Source: Symbiodinium sp. CCMP2592
Taxonomy: Eukaryota; Sar; Dinophyceae; Suessiales; Symbiodiniaceae
NCBI GenBank assembly: GCA_905221615.1
Contig: CAJNDT010002057.1
Location: forward strand, 822,044 to 886,043
Direction of reading: 5' to 3'
Length of the DNA stretch: 64,000 bases
Shown here: piece by piece, positions 42,658 through 52,444 of the stretch
How the letters are laid out: the number at the start of each line of letters is the position of its first letter
Position numbering within the stretch: position 1 is the stretch's first letter
Made by a program: the position numbers and the translations under genes
The notes under the pieces: model-generated
The model's input: only the letters and a program-made list of their open reading frames with translations
Databases searched by the model: none
Told to the model about the DNA's origin: nothing

Positions 42658-42865
42658 GGCTGCAGAAGTGTAAGAGTACCAAATGCAAAGACCATAAAAC
42701 AAGTATTGAGATAGCCAAAGATACCATAGGATGTACGCCGGAAGTCGTATGCATTCAATGTCCGCACTTCAATGTACAGAGAATGTACAATGCACCGATG
42801 TCTTGACTATGCACCGTAAGGCATGCACAAAGCTAATGCCACACCACACAGGGCGGGCGGGCGGG

Positions 42866-42981
42866 GCCTTTCTTGACCTTTCTCTGCTCGAGCAGCTTTG
42901 CGGCTAGATGAGCAACAAGGATGAATCATCATGCGTTAGAACATAAATGTAAAACAGTTTTGAGCAAGCACAAAAAGCGTT
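42866..42981 (-). repeat. DIRS-2 repeat A2 (116 bp)
   Basis: Identical to A1 at 52303-52418, ending TTTTGAGCAAGCAC followed by AAAAAGCGTT. It abuts B1 directly. Confidence 0.95.
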
Positions 42982-43153
42982 CTACATTTCCATCTAGCCG
43001 CAAAGTATACTCTCACAAATTTCTATAATTCATATATAAACATATTCACATCACGTGTATCACGTTGCAGTTCGATCCTCTCCTTTTTGGCGGTAAGACA
43101 CTTCGTGCAGCAGCATAACGTCAAATGCAGATGCAAGAATGTGTACGAACACC
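42982..43153 (-). repeat. DIRS-2 repeat B1 (172 bp)
   Basis: Internal copy of B2 lying immediately 3' of the coding region (minus-strand sense). Confidence 0.95.
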
Positions 43154-43589
43154 AGAACCGTAAACTGCCACAAAGGAGAGGTCGGACTCGCAAGCACTGC
43201 ACTCCCACTACCGAAACGTGAGGCCGACAGAACCTGAGTGGGCATTCCGCCCAAAGAAGCGTCACCGCATACGGTTGAAGATAAAACAAGGTATATGAGA
43301 AGCATAAAGTACTCAACGAGCAGTGACGCCCTGCGTATGCAATCAGTGCACCTAGTTGCCTGCAACTCATGCCTGTCGCATTCACTGATGCATGTTCTGC
43401 ATCTCACAACACCGCCCTCAGGGGAACGCATGTGCTCACGGGGGAAGGCAAGCCGACCGCGCGCCGTGAGTGTCGAACCCCGACGATGATGCACATCAAC
43501 ACCGGTGTTGCAGGAACCCCAAGAGCCCACGGGGGAAGGCCAGGCCGACCGCGCACCGTGAGATGTTGAACCTGCCCGATGCCGAGTGC

Positions 43590-46500
43590 TTACACGCTGT
43601 GTGCATTGAAGGAAGATACAGGCGGCTGCCAAAGCAAGTTAGCATGTGGCGGGAAAACTCGAACATCTCGCTCGCCCTCCCACAAGACTGTGAGTGGGCA
43701 TCGAACCCGGTGATCCAAGGTGAACCGGGAAGGAAGTTCCTGCAAGTCGCCTTTCCACCTGCTCAAGAAATCCGCTCTATCATTGTGACATCCCGCGATG
43801 TGTGTACAATCGAGAGAGATTCCAGACTGCCAACTCCGCGTAGCCAGTTTCTGAGCAAAGAAACACAGCGGTGTATGTACTGTGAAAAGCTTGTTCGTCA
43901 AGGACTCGGTCCCCGAATTATCCGACCAAGATGGGATGCACACCCGAAGTCGCCCAGTAGGAGTGATGGAAATGAAAGCGATCAAGAGAGCCAGTTGTGC
44001 CAGCGTCTCATACGCTGTAATGTCCAAATTAGCATCATCTTTCATGGGCAACCCCAGCGAACGGAAATCTTGGACCGTAAACCATTCGGAAAACCAAACA
44101 ATGGGCTGATTCGGCAATTCAACCCATCCGCCAATCCCAATGTCGTTGCCCTTAGCACAAGCGTCAGCAGCTAATGAATACTGAAAGTCCAAAGGCGGCA
44201 AAGACAAGCAGCGGGGCATCTGAGGCCGCATGCAAAAGTGCACCCAGAACATGATAAACTGTCTGCTCACCGTGCTGATTCGACGCTTGCTAGATGACGC
44301 ATCCGCCACACGAATCCAGACACGCTTGCCTGTGGCCCTTACCAAGCGCAAGTCCGCTTTGCACTTGATTTCCACATGTCGAGCACTCAACAACTTGCTG
44401 CCCGGGGGGATGGTCGACCCTGGTGGCGATTTGCGGAAATGCAAGTCATCAGTCAAGGTATCTGCTAACTGTTGCCAGGCACCTGCATGCAAGGAAAAGT
44501 TTGTGCCCAAGGGACGAGACATGTCGTGATACAAGCAGCACAGCCACGGTAGCAACTCGGGCGACATCTGTAATATCCAGTGAAGGAGACCGATGAGAGC
44601 CTGCAAATCCCGCTTGGTGCAAGGGTCGGACCGGAGCACTTGCATCAGGCTTTGCAAAAGTTTGGCCACTTTAGGATCAGGCAGACAAAACGTGCCTGCA
44701 CGGAAATTAAGCTGCCACCCAATGTATTCCAGCTTGGGCCCCAGCTGGAGCTTACGCCAACTGATCGGGTATCCAAATGATTGTGAGAATGCCACCATCA
44801 GGAGTGCGGAAAATTCGATGGCGGAACTGTGCTGAAGGAGTAATGCGTCGTCCACGTACATAAGTAGGACGTGGCTGATGAAGATCAGGCGATGGCCGGT
44901 GCGAACATAAAAGCCCGCGACGCGTTGCCACCACAACGCTGAAAAAGAACCTCCAAATGGTGCCACTTTATAAAAATAGTATTTGCCGTTCACACAAAAT
45001 CCAAGTAATCCTTGTTCACTCGCCCGAATCCGAACGGTTTTGTGGGCGGCCTGTATGTCTAATGTGCATGCGGCTATACAGCCCGACACACCCCTCAGGG
45101 GATACACTGCCCGGATGTCACCGAGACCGGGGAGAAGAAAGCGCTCAGGCAGGTGGCAGCTAGGGTTAACCCCACTAACCGATGGGTCGACAATTAAGCG
45201 AAGATCTCTAGAACCACTTTTCACTACATTTACTTTGCCTACAGCGACCCGGGGCCATTTGGCTTGGGCTTCTTCGAGAGAGTCGAAGACGTGCACGTAG
45301 CCCTTGTCCACCTCTTTTTGCACAAGTTCCGCCAGCAATTCTGGCTCCTCATTGGCCCCGGGCCAGTTGCCCGAACACACTTGCACATCAAAACCTTCTG
45401 GATCGAAATGCGCTGGGGTAGGCAAGAAACAATTGCTCATAGAAATGTCACCATCAACACCCGTTGGCACCCCAGCCTGCAAGTCCTTCCAAAGCTCCAC
45501 ATCACGGTCGTCAAGAGCCTTGCTCAGAAGCTCAAGCGCCTGAAGACAGTAAGGCTGGTCGGGCGCGACCTCCCATGAAACTGAATCCGTGAAGCCCTGA
45601 GCTCTAAACCAATCTTCCCAAATTGCTCGCAATGCTGGGAGCTCATGCTGCTGAATGAGAGGCTCTTGCGATGACTCGCTGACATGTTTGCGAAGGCGAT
45701 CAAAAAGTTTATGCTCTTTGAAAAACCCCCACATATCTTGACGCAACTGGCGGAAGGTATCCTTTGACCCCGCCGGAGGAGAAGTCCAGTCGGGCTGGCT
45801 GTAAATGCCGCCGCCATCCTGTTGGCCAGTCGGGAAATCGTTCAAGGGGCGAACCGGCAATGCAGAAAGTGCCTGATTCAATGACGTGAAGTCGGTAGCA
45901 TGTGTGTTCTCTGGGAACAACGGGCTAATGGCCTCCATGAACGCATTGCACAGCATGGGAGGGAACACCGCTGTATGCCGAGACACGAACTGGCCTGTGG
46001 CGTCACGTTTGCCGTGAAACACATCATGATGACCCGCAGCGTGCTGGCAAGTACTTTGCAATTGCTGTAAAGGTCGCCAACTTGTGGCGAAGGCCCAGTA
46101 CTTTGCATAGCTCGAACCATAGCTGCAGGCTGCAACCTGAATCACATCCGCCGCAATTTCCAGCAGGAAAGCCTGAGTCACGGGCTCAGCCCAAGCCATA
46201 GAGTTACGAGGTTGTTCTAAGCTTACGTGATTGCCACTCTGAAATACAGCGTGCAAGAGCATGACTGCCCGAGATAACAGAAGGTGGCTGGACTGAACAC
46301 GCTCCTGGGCTTCGGCATTGTTGGAGGGAAAGCCTGCCAAACATTCCCATGATCGGCAGGGTGGCGGTCCGCCATCAAACTGCTTCACAATGCTGTATTC
46401 GCAGCAAGGAGGGGATGCGTTTGCAAACGCTACTGCACCTGAGTGGGAAAGCTTCAAGAGACCATCGAAGATGCGATCATCGCGTAAGTCTGATGCCTTG

Positions 46501-47573
46501 TTATGTAGAATATCTATGGGAATACACGCCCAACCCCGACGTGCGGCCTCCTGACAAAGTGGTGCACCTGCACCGGCGAAAAGATCCAAGAAGAAAAGAG
46601 GGCGCTGCTGTGTGGCCACCACCGGTGGCAAGGCTGAGATTGGCGCATTGGAATTAACCGCGGATGCGGCAGCTGACTCCTGTGTCTGCGATACACGAGG
46701 AAGTTGCTCCGGAGATACCTCCGGAAAACCAAGTTTGGCTAATGTACCCGCTGGCACATGGGGCAATGTGTAACAAGTGATGGACCATCTATTACCCACA
46801 AATGGCATCGTTTCATGCCAGGCACAAGCTGGAAAAGTAACGGCATTCCGAAAAGTCTGAACTTCTTCGCCCTTAACCCAGTGCTGGCTGCCTGGTGGCT
46901 GGCGCCACAAAGTGCCTGTTGCTGACTCCAGCCACAATGCACCCCCCTGAAAGTCCCCAACGGAGACATTCAAATTCATGGAGCCCTCACTGTTTGCTAA
47001 GTCCTGGTGAAGGCTAGCTACGCGGTTGAGATTTATACAAATCGCATTCCAAAATTGATCCGGCCAAAGAACCTTAAACAAGGCGTTCAAACGGCGAACT
47101 ATGTCGGGTTTATCTTGGGTGATAGAAGTAAGAACTGCGGGTTCCGAGGGCCTAACCCCAAAATTCCAGTAGCCGGTACCAGCGTTGTCACGCGGTTGCA
47201 ACACAGCCCTTGCTGTATGGCACGGCGGCCACTCCACGGATTGCAAAATGTTCAAGATTGTGTCACATGCAGCTGAAACGGCAGACGACGGGTCTGCCAC
47301 TACGGCGCATGCAGCATTCGACACAGAGCTCGGAGCATCCACTGCTGCGGGCACCGGTGGGACTTCAGAAAACGTGGCCAGGGCGCTACCTGACGAATCA
47401 CATTGTGGAAAATCCGAGAAATCAAGATTGGACTCCTCAGCATCAGATTGTGGCTCAAAACAAACAGTATGGCCAGTGTGCATGGGTTCACATGCCTCAG
47501 CCGCATGTAAGACCGACATGTCTGCGTCCGCAAGAACAACGCCCGATTGGGGCGACATCAGGGGCTGAGACAT
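43590..47573 (-). CDS. DIRS-2 Pol: dioxygenase-, C5-methyltransferase-, RT- and RNase H-like polyprotein
   Basis: An uninterrupted 1,327-residue frame. Residues about 110-275 fit a 2-oxoglutarate/Fe(II) dioxygenase: H189 and D191 in SLHQDLAN, GGALWL at 210-215, and H253 with R262 in WHETMPFVGNRW. Residues about 325-550 fit a C5-methyltransferase: DLFAGAGA (330-337, motif I), SPPCCEYS (PPC at 388-390, motif IV) and SLEQP (motif VI-like, E453). A linker with DGGGIYS.PDW follows. Reverse transcriptase spans about 780-1010 (TLDIQAAHKT, YVDD at 906-909). RNase H spans about 1130-1275 with D1137, E1189, D1218 and D1268. The frame is that of Gag, whose terminator lies 12 bases before this ATG. The dioxygenase and methyltransferase probably act on nucleic-acid bases, but their substrates are not shown. 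Confidence 0.85.
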   Translation of the reverse strand: MSQPLMSPQSGVVLADADMSVLHAAEACEPMHTGHTVCFEPQSDAEESNLDFSDFPQCDSSGSALATFSEVPPVPAAVDAPSSVSNAACAVVADPSSAVSAACDTILNILQSVEWPPCHTARAVLQPRDNAGTGYWNFGVRPSEPAVLTSITQDKPDIVRRLNALFKVLWPDQFWNAICINLNRVASLHQDLANSEGSMNLNVSVGDFQGGALWLESATGTLWRQPPGSQHWVKGEEVQTFRNAVTFPACAWHETMPFVGNRWSITCYTLPHVPAGTLAKLGFPEVSPEQLPRVSQTQESAAASAVNSNAPISALPPVVATQQRPLFFLDLFAGAGAPLCQEAARRGWACIPIDILHNKASDLRDDRIFDGLLKLSHSGAVAFANASPPCCEYSIVKQFDGGPPPCRSWECLAGFPSNNAEAQERVQSSHLLLSRAVMLLHAVFQSGNHVSLEQPRNSMAWAEPVTQAFLLEIAADVIQVAACSYGSSYAKYWAFATSWRPLQQLQSTCQHAAGHHDVFHGKRDATGQFVSRHTAVFPPMLCNAFMEAISPLFPENTHATDFTSLNQALSALPVRPLNDFPTGQQDGGGIYSQPDWTSPPAGSKDTFRQLRQDMWGFFKEHKLFDRLRKHVSESSQEPLIQQHELPALRAIWEDWFRAQGFTDSVSWEVAPDQPYCLQALELLSKALDDRDVELWKDLQAGVPTGVDGDISMSNCFLPTPAHFDPEGFDVQVCSGNWPGANEEPELLAELVQKEVDKGYVHVFDSLEEAQAKWPRVAVGKVNVVKSGSRDLRLIVDPSVSGVNPSCHLPERFLLPGLGDIRAVYPLRGVSGCIAACTLDIQAAHKTVRIRASEQGLLGFCVNGKYYFYKVAPFGGSFSALWWQRVAGFYVRTGHRLIFISHVLLMYVDDALLLQHSSAIEFSALLMVAFSQSFGYPISWRKLQLGPKLEYIGWQLNFRAGTFCLPDPKVAKLLQSLMQVLRSDPCTKRDLQALIGLLHWILQMSPELLPWLCCLYHDMSRPLGTNFSLHAGAWQQLADTLTDDLHFRKSPPGSTIPPGSKLLSARHVEIKCKADLRLVRATGKRVWIRVADASSSKRRISTVSRQFIMFWVHFCMRPQMPRCLSLPPLDFQYSLAADACAKGNDIGIGGWVELPNQPIVWFSEWFTVQDFRSLGLPMKDDANLDITAYETLAQLALLIAFISITPTGRLRVCIPSWSDNSGTESLTNKLFTVHTPLCFFAQKLATRSWQSGISLDCTHIAGCHNDRADFLSRWKGDLQELPSRFTLDHRVRCPLTVLWEGERDVRVFPPHANLLWQPPVSSFNAHSV

Positions 47574-47585
47574 GCACCCCGCCTG

Positions 47586-48863
47586 TCAGTGGGGCGTTTG
47601 CTTGTGCTCTGCCGGACTGTGATCCCCGAGACACATGCGATTGTTTGGCAAAATCACACCACATACATGTTCGAACTTGCACTGATCGCGAGTACACTTG
47701 CCCTGCTGAAACCCGGAACACAGAAGGCGTTTGTTCTTGCCTTGCATCCACGAGGTACCCACTCTCAGGCCATTTATCATCAAGGTGTGACGCTGGGGAC
47801 CTTTACCATCCTTGGAACCGCCCTTAGTGCCCTTATCCCCTTTGCCGCCCTTGCCGTGGGTCCCCTGCTTGCCATCACCTTTGATGCGATGCGGTGTCCA
47901 CGGTTGCCACGGAATTTTAGGTGCGACGGCCCTCGGCATGAGCAAAACGTGAAGCTCGTTGCGAGCCACGACAACCTCGCGTATCGCCTGATCCATTGTC
48001 CAATTCTCTTCATTGAACAATACCGCGATCTGTTGCCAAAGCTGTTTCTCTGCATTCTCGGCCTCCAGTCTGTTCGGCACTCTCAACCCCCCATCCCGAG
48101 GTAAGTGATCGAAACACTTGACAAGAAATTTGCGGTTCATCTCCCGCAGGGTGTAGAGGTGGGCGCCGTCTGCTAGCGCAATCGCCACTGCCTGCAAATG
48201 AAGCAGTTCTGCCATAACACTCTTGGCCATGCCCTGCGTGGGCAACTCTCTACTGGGTATCTCTTCCCATAACAGATTTTCAAGCCGTGGTGCCTTAAGG
48301 GAACGCTCAAGAGACTTAGAGTCATATTGTTCTTCGGACAACCGCAACTTCCACGGTATCCATCGCCAACGCCTGTCCTGCAATTGCTGATGAACTAATG
48401 ACAAAAGTCGTGGTGATGGCATTATCTCGGGGCTTAATGGTTCAGAAGGATACTTCTCACTGAAAGCCTTAATCATTTGGCGGACTGCCTCGCCACTGAG
48501 TCGCTTTGGGAATGCCTCAGACCATGAATCATGATCGGCAAGCGCACCTGTGCTCCCCACGGGATTAGGCTTGGGAGGATCGGGTTGCAAGGGTGCCCCC
48601 GACTTGTGGCATTTCCGCCACAAGAGGCGAATCCTGGCCTTCACCAACAGATCGGATGGCTCAGCTGGGTACGTGAGGCCATCTAAGAACTCCTGAATTT
48701 CTGCATCAGAAAGAGACCCGAACTCATCTGGGGCAAACACGGCCACATCCTTCCAAAGAGACTCCGGGATGCCCGAGCCTTCCAATAAGGCCCGCATCGG
48801 CCTCGCCTGTTCAGTGGCTTCCTCCGAGAGAGCCAACAAGGGGTTGGGTTCAGACAGCGCCAT
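47586..48863 (-). CDS. DIRS-2 Gag-like protein with CCCH zinc finger
   Basis: A 425-residue protein starting at an ATG. The N-terminal half is helical and acidic; the middle contains EIPSRELP, shared exactly with the DIRS-1 Gag, and LREMNRKFLVKCFDHL. A Gly/Lys/Thr-rich linker leads to a CCCH finger (CSGFQQGKC, TRDQCKFEH; spacing C-x7-C-x4-C-x3-H) and a final C..H..H cluster. It probably packages the element RNA. Pol follows in the same frame after the Gag terminator (TGA), the same layout as in DIRS-1, so read-through or re-initiation could link the two. Confidence 0.75.
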   Translation of the reverse strand: MALSEPNPLLALSEEATEQARPMRALLEGSGIPESLWKDVAVFAPDEFGSLSDAEIQEFLDGLTYPAEPSDLLVKARIRLLWRKCHKSGAPLQPDPPKPNPVGSTGALADHDSWSEAFPKRLSGEAVRQMIKAFSEKYPSEPLSPEIMPSPRLLSLVHQQLQDRRWRWIPWKLRLSEEQYDSKSLERSLKAPRLENLLWEEIPSRELPTQGMAKSVMAELLHLQAVAIALADGAHLYTLREMNRKFLVKCFDHLPRDGGLRVPNRLEAENAEKQLWQQIAVLFNEENWTMDQAIREVVVARNELHVLLMPRAVAPKIPWQPWTPHRIKGDGKQGTHGKGGKGDKGTKGGSKDGKGPQRHTLMINGLRVGTSWMQGKNKRLLCSGFQQGKCTRDQCKFEHVCGVILPNNRMCLGDHSPAEHKQTPH

Positions 48864-49509
48864 GACCCTTCCTAGAGAGTGTCTCTACCGGTACATATAA
48901 TCGCAACAGAATGCAATACACTCGGTACGCTCATACCAGTAATACAAAAAAATTCGTGACATGACTTAAAAGAAAAACGACATGTCCTAGCATGACCAGC
49001 TGAGCCGACAACCTTCCTGTTGGTGTCCATTGAACAACATGCACTCGCAGCACATGCAACTGACCTGAGACACCTACCGCATGAGAAATGGCAGCTACAC
49101 ACATCGACTGCCTAGAACGACCACGATGCATACCGCATTCTTTTGGCATGTCCGATAGCCCATTGATCAAAGCTTCGACAAAACTACCCTCTACAAGCGT
49201 TGCAACGCCTTATGAGCACGCAACCAAGGAGTTACTCCGATTCGGCACCCCACCACTGGTGTCCAGGACTTCAGTCCCCACCAGAAAAGCCACCCGAAAC
49301 CCCAGCGCGGTGTCCAGGGCGATGCCCCCACCGGCTGTATGCCACAGCCCACGACAGGCTAGCAGACGGGCATACCGCCCCGAAGGTGTCCAGGGCCCGA
49401 GCCCCCACCACTGATACTGTGCCGATTCTGGCAGCCAATTTAACTCATAGCCAGCTGAAAAAAGCCAAAAACCCCAGGGCAACGCTGTGTGCACAACTGA
49501 AGCAGCTTG
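48864..49509. other. DIRS-2 segment between recombinase and Gag
   Basis: No conserved protein was recognised between the end of the recombinase and the Gag ATG. It may hold an internal promoter, a splice acceptor or a leader for Gag, but no signal could be named. Confidence 0.35.
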
Positions 49510-52005
49510 TTAGCCGGCCGATGCAAAAATTTTATGGCAAGCTGGGTGACGGCAGAGCCTGGACCCGGGTGCGAAAGACATGGACAGCTTAAGATTCTTG
49601 CACAACGTGCCACATGCCGGACGCACGAGACCTGCCTTGCAAGGAGTGCCATGCGATGAAGGCATGGCCACACGCATGACGCCTGATCCGCTTACCAAGT
49701 AACCAAACTCCTCGGGAGCGCCCAAAGATTCTGCTTCTGATTCCGAATCTGAAGACACCAATGCATGCTCGGTCGATAATGCATTATCATCCTCCTGCGA
49801 AGCCTCAGCGGCTAGCCCGGCCTGCGGAACCAGTGCAGGCTCGACAGCCACGGCGGGCACATGCGTGCCTGCTGCATGCTCAGGTACTGAAACATGCACT
49901 GGACCGAAAATAGGCGGAACCTCAAAAGAAGGTGGGACGGCTTGTAAGGTGCACAACGGTTGCTGAGGAATCGAATGAGCTGCCCCTCGCTTCTGCGGGG
50001 CGGGAGGGAGCCATCCGGCACGTACTGCTGTGCAGACAACAGCCTGAGCTCTGAGCGCCCCCACGGTGTCTGATCTGCTATACAAGGCAGCGCTGTCGAG
50101 GCGATGATGCCCAGCTGAGAGCCTGTCCTCCTTCCCCACTGCACGAAGGTGCATCAGATACAGCAAAGCCGACTTCAAGGAGTGCAAAGTGAAGACTGAC
50201 TCCGCCCCAGTGGCGCAAGCACCGGATGCCACGCACCACGAGCGCAGCGACTGTGCGTAGGATAAGGGCGCGAAATCCCCTGTCTCTTCGTCAAAACGAA
50301 ACCAAACACAGTCCGGATCAATACTATCGCCATGCATGACGCGCAGTCGATGCCATACATCACCAAGTGCAACTAGCCAAGCTGCTACCCAAGTGAACTC
50401 CAAAAAACCAGCAGTACCATGAAACCCCATAACCCCCGCTGCCAGAGGCATGCCTCTGCGCGTGGTTTTGGTCTTATAGGCTTCGGCTCAAATGCAATCG
50501 GAACACACTTCGAAAGATGACCAGCGAATGCGCTGGGAATCCGACCACCTCAAGGAGGCGTGTGCACACAAGAGCAAAGCACCCGCGTGACATCTGTCTT
50601 GCAAAGACATCTCAGCCTCCAAGAGCATCACCTCGCAATAGGACAGCAGTCTGATCGGAGCCGGGTACGATTCTCTATGCGGTTGAACACGAGGGGCCAG
50701 CAACATGGCCACGAGCCCATTATAAAGATCAGGAAGAGGCAGATTGAGCATGCGACGGAACCAGCGAAGGGCTTTGATGGTGTTGATGGGCTGAAAGTCA
50801 GCCGCTGAGTGCCCCCGGTGGGTCGCCCAAAGCATATCAACCAAATGCGCCTGATTAAGCTGATCCATCGCTGGCAAATCAAGCTCGAAACCTGTCCTAA
50901 AAACCGCTAAGACCGCCGTCATGTACCGCAAGAGTGTGGAAGGGGCCAAGGTGTTGAAGAATTTTTCAATAAGCACAAACTCATTTGTGGAGCACGACAT
51001 CTGACTCAGCACATCAGAGTGTTCCAACAAAAGCGGCTTGAGCTCCAACCATAGAGCCTGAGCCAACTGAAGCTTCTTGGCATCATGCTGCACCGCAAAC
51101 TCCACAGTCCCACTGCCCTTAGTAGGTCTAAAATTCGTCCCTGCATGAAGGCTGCCACTGCTTGATGCCGCACGTCCCGCTGGGACCTCAAGAAATGAGT
51201 GCTGCTGAGGCGGGCGAAAAGCGCGCTTACATGTCGGCCTGACAAATGTGTTTCCCTGAGGTTGGGGATCTGCTGCAACCGAAAGCTCGCGATGGAACAA
51301 CGACCTCGATGTCGGTGATGCATGCATTGTGGGACGAGGGGCAGGACTAAACCCAAGGCCTTCCATACTGACGTGATGCAACATTGTCGGCCGCATACAC
51401 GGTCGAGGGGATGCAAAACTAGTGGGACGTACAGCCTGGGGTGGCTCAGGAATCTTGGTGCGCTTCGAGGGTTGCATGAGCACGGGACGGGGTGCAGGCT
51501 TATCCGAAACCCATAAACCCTTACTGGAGAAAATGCGCTCAGGTGGCAGCACTTCATCAGAAAAGACCCACTCGAAGGAATCCAAATCAAATGAAGACAC
51601 ACTTGGTACCGCAGCAGGCACGAGGGTGTCCTGAGCGCCCTCATTTGAATCCGCTATGGAAAAAGCCTCAAGAGCAGAAGCTTCACGCTTGAGAAGACGA
51701 GCAGCACGCCGAGCCCAAGGCGTGGTAGCACTGCCCTGTGATTCAGGCACAACTGGCAATGGAGCCGCCACCTGTGAAGGCTCCCTGCTAATGCAATCGG
51801 CTGGCACTGCGAGGACATTTGCAGCTGGAGCTGCATGTTGCCTAGCCTGCAACGCCTTTTCAAGCAAAACAAGTGCCATGAAATCAAAAGTTGTCTCGAA
51901 GCTGGCTAAAAATCGAGCGCAGATGTTGTATGAACTGCTCCAACCAAGTAAGGCGTCGTTCTGAAACCTCGCGTGAGGACTCAAGTGACTGGATCCTTTC
52001 CTCAA
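49510..52005 (-). pseudogene. DIRS-2 tyrosine recombinase region
   Basis: The N-terminal part is a long Pro/Ser-rich region with conserved FxRPTxK-like phrases. The SAM-like helical part contains LAPSTLLRYMTAVLAVFR. The catalytic core shows CAHASLRWSDSQ (box-I Arg), LHSLKSALLYL (H-x-x-K), SAGHHRLD and ALYSRSD (candidate nucleophile Tyr). The C-terminal extension ends in a Cys/His segment (CGTLCKNL then RLCRHPACHK) like that of DIRS-1. The region appears interrupted about once. Confidence 0.75.
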
Positions 52006-52258
52006 GATAAGCTTGTGTATCGGTTAAGATCTGATTCTGCTCCCGCAAATGATTCAACTGAATCTGCAAGTCAAACACGTGGCGAGAGATCACTGATACT
52101 GTGCTAACCGACGAACTCGGAGGATCACTGGCCGGGCTTGCTGCACCGGACGAAGGCTCCGCCATGCGACGCCCCCTTGAGGAAGCCAACTCACTACTAA
52201 GCAGTGTCAATGGAAAGTAAAAGTGATTGCTGTCTAACGTAAAGATACCAAGACACAT
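51884..52258 (-). CDS. DIRS-2 first ORF with coiled coil
   Basis: A 124-residue frame. An inner ATG (MAEPSSGAASPAS) may be the real start. Residues about 60-115 form a strong coiled coil (LQIQLNHLREQNQILTD, YLEERIQSLESSREVSERR). It occupies the same place as the coiled-coil ORF of DIRS-1. Function unknown. Confidence 0.5.
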   Translation of the reverse strand: MCLGIFTLDSNHFYFPLTLLSSELASSRGRRMAEPSSGAASPASDPPSSSVSTVSVISRHVFDLQIQLNHLREQNQILTDTQAYLEERIQSLESSREVSERRLTWLEQFIQHLRSIFSQLRDNF

Positions 52259-52302
52259 GAGTCGTCAACGACAACCCAGAAAATCACACAGACATGCATG
52301 AT

Positions 52303-52418
52303 GCCTTTCTTGACCTTTCTCTGCTCGAGCAGCTTTGCGGCTAGATGAGCAACAAGGATGAATCATCATGCGTTAGAACATAAATGTAAAACAGTTTTGA
52401 GCAAGCACAAAAAGCGTT
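52303..52418 (-). repeat. DIRS-2 terminal repeat A1 (116 bp)
   Basis: The 5' outer end of the element, identical to A2. It ends with GTT at 52416-52418, next to unrelated flank. Confidence 0.95.
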
Positions 52419-52444
52419 GGAAGTGATGGCTCGAAGAAGCTCAG

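Larger units (their letters stand above)
42483..52418 (-). mobile_element. DIRS-2: full-length, nearly whole DIRS-like retroelement (9.9 kb)
   Basis: The architecture matches DIRS-1: A1, coiled-coil ORF, tyrosine recombinase, Gag, Pol (dioxygenase, methyltransferase, reverse transcriptase, RNase H), B1, A2, a 208-bp spacer and B2. The A copies (116 bp) and B copies (172 bp) show no differences that I could find, so insertion was very recent. About one break was noticed, in the recombinase region. GTT stands at the left flank/B2 border, at the A2/B1 border and at the A1/right flank border, as expected if recombination used a GTT core with no target-site duplication. Confidence 0.9.
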
